Assembly (NCBI GenBank): GCA_017523995.1
Contig: JAFWUX010000083.1
Location: 1 to 7,174, forward strand
Direction of reading: 5' to 3'
Source of the DNA: Oscillospiraceae bacterium
GTDB taxonomy: Bacteria > Bacillota_A > Clostridia > Oscillospirales > Ruminococcaceae
Length of the DNA stretch: 7,174 nt
This document shows, piece by piece, positions 4,759 to 7,174 of this stretch (positions within the stretch are counted from its first letter, which is position 1; every line of letters starts with the position of its first letter). The position numbers and the translations under genes were made by a program. The notes under the pieces are model-generated. The model ran no database searches. It was given only the letters and a program-made list of their open reading frames with translations, and was not told where the DNA came from.

Positions 4759-5604
4759 ATGCGTTTTCGGGTATTTCTCATCTTCCTGCTGCCGCTGCTG
4801 TTTCTGCTGCTGACAATCGGGATGGTGCTGCGGTTTCTCCGCCGCCGCAAACGGATGCAGAATGCGGATGCTGCCGCAGAGGGAACTGTCACAAAGGTCA
4901 GATGCAGCAAGGTGCAGAGGGGATACTATCAGTTTACTGCAGCCGTGCGCTATCAAGTTGACGGGCAGACATACCATACAAAATTCAAACCGCTGCCGCA
5001 GAATACGCCGGATTGTTCCGTCAGGGAAGGTGACGCCGTAACGGTGCACTATCAGACCGGATTTCCTGCTGAGGGCTTTGTGCAGCGCGAGACATACGGC
5101 ACCGATATCGCCGGTATCCTCTGTACAGTGATGCCGCTGTTTTTCACGGTCATGCTGACAGACAGCTTTATCCGCTGGGATATCGGCTGGTTCACGCTGC
5201 CGGAGCGCCGCCTGATCGGTGCAATCCGTCTCATTCTGCTGGCGCTGATGTTTCTCGCGCTCATCGCTGTCACAATCCTTGTATTCCTGAAATCACGCCG
5301 CAGCGAACCCTATGAGGGAACAATACGGGAGATCAGACAGTTCGGCAGGCAGACTGTTCTCTGCACAGAATATGAGGTCAGCGGGGAAAAACAGATCATA
5401 CCGCTGCTGAAGGAAGCCTCGGATAAACGGAATTATGCCGTCGGAGACAGTGTCCGGTTCCGGATGGCAGGCGGACTTCTGATCGGCATGGAACGGGAAA
5501 ACAGCAAAGGCGAAAGCATCGCGAACTGGATCTTTCCCGTCATCGGTTCTGTGCTCCTGTTCCTGATGCTGCTTAGCGATCTGCAGCGAATTCTGAAAAT
5601 GTAA
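4759..5604 (+). CDS. Four-span membrane protein with two DUF3592-like domains
   Basis: A 281-residue protein of unknown function. The ATG at 4759 was chosen because AAAGGAGG lies 8 nt upstream; the in-frame ATG at 4669 is only two bases past the -10 box and lies before the predicted transcript start. Layout: membrane span ~4-25, basic stop-transfer RRRKR, first soluble domain ~41-110, spans ~116-136 and ~153-178, second soluble domain ~186-247, and span ~255-273. The first domain has the DUF3592 pattern: EGTVTKV, an aromatic strand (YQFTAAVRYQVDGQTY), then GDAVTVHYQTGFPAEGFV. The second (EGTIREI, VLCTEYEVSG, VGDSVRFRM, GLLIGMERE) looks like a diverged copy, so the protein appears to be an internal duplication. 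The basic segments suggest the two domains face the same side, probably outside or both cytoplasmic; the sequence does not settle this. It is a single-gene unit between its own promoter and a shared terminator. Confidence 0.85.
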   Translation: MRFRVFLIFLLPLLFLLLTIGMVLRFLRRRKRMQNADAAAEGTVTKVRCSKVQRGYYQFTAAVRYQVDGQTYHTKFKPLPQNTPDCSVREGDAVTVHYQTGFPAEGFVQRETYGTDIAGILCTVMPLFFTVMLTDSFIRWDIGWFTLPERRLIGAIRLILLALMFLALIAVTILVFLKSRRSEPYEGTIREIRQFGRQTVLCTEYEVSGEKQIIPLLKEASDKRNYAVGDSVRFRMAGGLLIGMERENSKGESIANWIFPVIGSVLLFLMLLSDLQRILKM

Positions 5605-5613
5605 CCAACTGCA

Positions 5614-5645
5614 AAGCCCCGAAGTGAAGCGTCACTTCGGGGCTT
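5614..5645. terminator. Bidirectional intrinsic terminator between convergent genes
   Basis: A perfect 14-bp stem (5614-5627 with 5632-5645; AAGCCCCGAAGTGA and its complement) closes a 4-nt loop AGCG. It lies 9 bp after the plus-strand stop at 5604 and 2 bp past the minus-strand stop at 5648. T-rich DNA follows on the plus side (TTGATTATGATTTT) and a short TTT on the minus side, so it probably ends both genes. Confidence 0.9.
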
Positions 5646-5647
5646 GA

Positions 5648-6982
5648 TTATGATTTTCCAATATCCGCTGCGGGATCGGCATCGAGCGAAATTGCAACGG
5701 TCGCGATCGCCTTGCCGCTTTCATAACGCAAAGTGTATTCGCCGTCATATTTCCCGCAGATGCTCCGGATAATCGCCCTGCCGCAGCTGTGACTGTCCTC
5801 CGGTTTCGCGTCCTCCTCCCCTTCCGGCGGATTCGAGCAGGTATTGACACAGCGAATCACGAAACAGCCGCTCCGGATGCCGCTTTTCAGCGAGATGACA
5901 GTCTGCTCCGGATGCTTCTCCTGCAGGCAGCTTTCCGCCGCGTTGTCATAGAGATTCGACATCAGGCTGCAAAGATCATAGTCATCAAACGGCAGACCGC
6001 CGCAATCCCGCAGAACGATCTCTGCCGGGATTATTTTGTACCGCTCATCATCGAGCTTGACACTCAGCAACGCATTCAGCGTGCGGTTTTCGCAGTAGTC
6101 CGGCGTGCGGGTATCATCCAGCCGCTGCCGGATTGTCTCGATCATCCTGTCCGCATGTTCCTGTCCCTCCGGATCGCGCATCAGCAGCGAAACGGTCTGA
6201 ATCTGCGCCTGCATATCATGCCGCAGCTTGGAAATCTCCGTGAATTTGCTCTCTGCGAGCCTGTAGTATTTCTCGTTGTTCTCCATTTGCATGCGGAGCG
6301 TTTTGAGCTCCTCTGCACGCCGGAGCAGCGCGCGGCGGTTCTGCAGATTGTAATACTGGATCACAAGCAGAATGAGGAACATCGTCTGAAACACACGCTG
6401 CAGCACAACACCGATCTCCGTCAGTGCTTCTTTCACATAATAGAGGTAGCCGCAGACAAACGCGAAATGTCCGCAGACAAACGCAATGATCATTGCCATA
6501 TCCCGCATCAGCCTGATATTTCTGCGCAGCAGGCAGATGATCAGCAGTGCGGCAAGCAGAAACAGATCAATGATGAAAATGCGCCCTGCCGCAAGCTGCG
6601 TGCTGCCGGAATCGACCGTTGTGAACGTAATCAGATCGGTATGTGACATCGCGGCATACAGCATGATCAGCAGCGATTCCAGCACAGTCTGCACTGTGCA
6701 GTTTCCGATCACAAGAAGCACCTTGCGCAGGAGCGTATCCTCATACCAGATCATGACAGGAAACTGCGCGAGAATGAGAATGATATGCGGCAGCACCGCC
6801 TGCAGCGACGCTTCACCGAACGGCAGAAACGCGATATGTACCGCCGCGACACATGCAAAATAAAACCCGACCGTAAACCAGTAGCTTTTCTTCGGTCTGC
6901 TGATATGGTGATAGAAAAATGTACAGATCATCATCTGTTCCAGCAGGGTCAGATAGTACGCCGCTTCACTCGTAAATGTCAT
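5648..6982 (-). CDS. AgrC-like GHKL sensor histidine kinase
   Basis: A 444-residue membrane histidine kinase of the GHKL group that partners LytTR-type response regulators. The start at 6982 is preferred for AGGGGGA 5 nt upstream; an ATG at 7021 lacks a ribosome site. Residues ~8-210 hold six to seven hydrophobic spans with few extracellular residues, as in peptide sensors. A helical linker (~215-250, AEELKTLRMQMENNEKYYR) leads to the H-box LRHDMQAQIQ with phospho-acceptor His255. The N-box SNLYDNAAESC carries Asn343 and Asn347 for ATP-Mg binding. The final box HSCGRAIIRSICGKYDG (398-414) is recognisable but diverged: the usual H-G-x-G-L is H-S-C-G-R. It probably autophosphorylates on His255 and passes phosphate to a response regulator, likely regulating quorum or peptide responses. 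No response regulator lies in the window; one could sit upstream beyond 7174. Confidence 0.93.
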   Translation of the reverse strand: MTFTSEAAYYLTLLEQMMICTFFYHHISRPKKSYWFTVGFYFACVAAVHIAFLPFGEASLQAVLPHIILILAQFPVMIWYEDTLLRKVLLVIGNCTVQTVLESLLIMLYAAMSHTDLITFTTVDSGSTQLAAGRIFIIDLFLLAALLIICLLRRNIRLMRDMAMIIAFVCGHFAFVCGYLYYVKEALTEIGVVLQRVFQTMFLILLVIQYYNLQNRRALLRRAEELKTLRMQMENNEKYYRLAESKFTEISKLRHDMQAQIQTVSLLMRDPEGQEHADRMIETIRQRLDDTRTPDYCENRTLNALLSVKLDDERYKIIPAEIVLRDCGGLPFDDYDLCSLMSNLYDNAAESCLQEKHPEQTVISLKSGIRSGCFVIRCVNTCSNPPEGEEDAKPEDSHSCGRAIIRSICGKYDGEYTLRYESGKAIATVAISLDADPAADIGKS

Positions 6983-7052
6983 AGAATCCCCCTGAATCAT
7001 CATTTCATGACGCTTTGTCATTCTGCTGACGCTATTGATGTCCCAACTATCT
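6983..7052 (-). promoter_or_regulatory. Upstream region of the kinase gene: direct repeats, no clear promoter
   Basis: TGACGCT occurs twice in the same orientation (7008-7014 and 7027-7033 on the plus strand), 19 bp apart. ATGAC/GTCAT (7007-7021) can form a small hairpin just ahead of the ribosome site. I found no good -35/-10 pair on the minus strand here; TTGGGA with GAATGA is weak. The kinase gene may therefore be read from a promoter beyond the window. Confidence 0.35.
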
Positions 7053-7174
7053 CTTGAAGATATCTGCTTGTCTTTTTGCCATGATACTGCGTTAGAAATC
7101 CTTGCCTTGCGTCAGCAAGGCTGCGGCTTTCTGCCTTGTCTCATGACAAAAATCCTGCGCATCTATTCTTCAAG
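7053..7174. repeat. Concentric imperfect palindrome, MITE-like intergenic element (reaches window end)
   Basis: Four nested inverted pairs share one centre near 7112/7113. They are CTTGAAGA/TCTTCAAG (7053-7060 and 7167-7174); a 15-bp arm with two non-identical positions (7073-7087 and 7138-7152, core TTTTTG-CATGA); AGAAA/TTTCT (7094-7098 and 7128-7132); and the perfect stem GCCTTGC-GTCA-GCAAGGC (7104-7121). The symmetry over 122 bp is not expected by chance. No transposase is present. The element may extend past 7174; the DNA just left of it (CCCAACTATCT, 7042-7052) would be predicted to recur inverted there. Confidence 0.7.

Noticed and set aside
5789..6646. Long plus-strand open frame (285 codons)
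   Set aside because: Lies opposite the sensor kinase gene. The translation is Gln/His/Arg-rich with no domain, signal or ribosome site, as expected for the antisense frame of a GC-rich coding region.
6983..7021. ATG at 7021 as the kinase start
   Set aside because: No ribosome site upstream, whereas AGGGGGA precedes the ATG at 6982. The added 13 residues are polar and lie before the first membrane span.

Overview
The window suggests a low-to-mid GC Gram-positive gut-type Clostridia, most likely near Ruminococcus/Oscillospiraceae. This is inferred from strong AGGAGG-type ribosome sites, near-perfect sigma-A promoters, and families common there: an EndA-like lipoprotein nuclease, a DUF6591-like domain, DUF3592-like membrane proteins and an AgrC-type GHKL sensor kinase. 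No rRNA, tRNA, CRISPR array or intact transposase is visible.

Layout. (1) Positions 1-1712, minus strand: one consensus promoter (1684-1712) drives a probable operon of a lipoprotein DNA/RNA endonuclease with a C-terminal Ada-like metal-binding module, a small VanZ-like membrane protein, and a secreted protein that leaves the window. The last two genes overlap by 11 bp. (2) Positions 1736-3779, minus strand: a 610-residue mosaic membrane protein (coiled coil, zinc ribbon, four membrane spans, Thr-rich linker, AT-rich extracytoplasmic domain, DUF6591-like tail) with its own perfect promoter and a possible leader peptide. (3) Positions 3804-4185, plus strand: a divergent XRE-type regulator. The space between the two genes holds five ATATTC/GAATAT boxes, including an inverted repeat centred on the -35 of the membrane protein promoter. 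(4) Positions 4186-4758: a 573-bp region without a large gene. It holds two possible small ORFs, a strong terminator hairpin pointing the 'wrong' way, a series of stem-loops and a clear promoter. (5) Positions 4759-5604, plus strand: a four-span protein with two DUF3592-like domains, ending in a bidirectional terminator shared with (6). (6) Positions 5648-6982, minus strand: a GHKL sensor histidine kinase without a visible response regulator. (7) Positions 7053-7174: a concentric imperfect palindrome reaching the window edge, resembling a MITE or intergenic repeat.

How they may work together: nearly every product is membrane-bound or exported, so this looks like a cell-surface and signalling neighbourhood. 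The XRE regulator probably controls the divergent zinc-ribbon membrane protein. The nuclease operon probably acts outside the membrane on nucleic acid. The kinase presumably senses an external ligand. No link between the kinase and the other genes is shown by the sequence.
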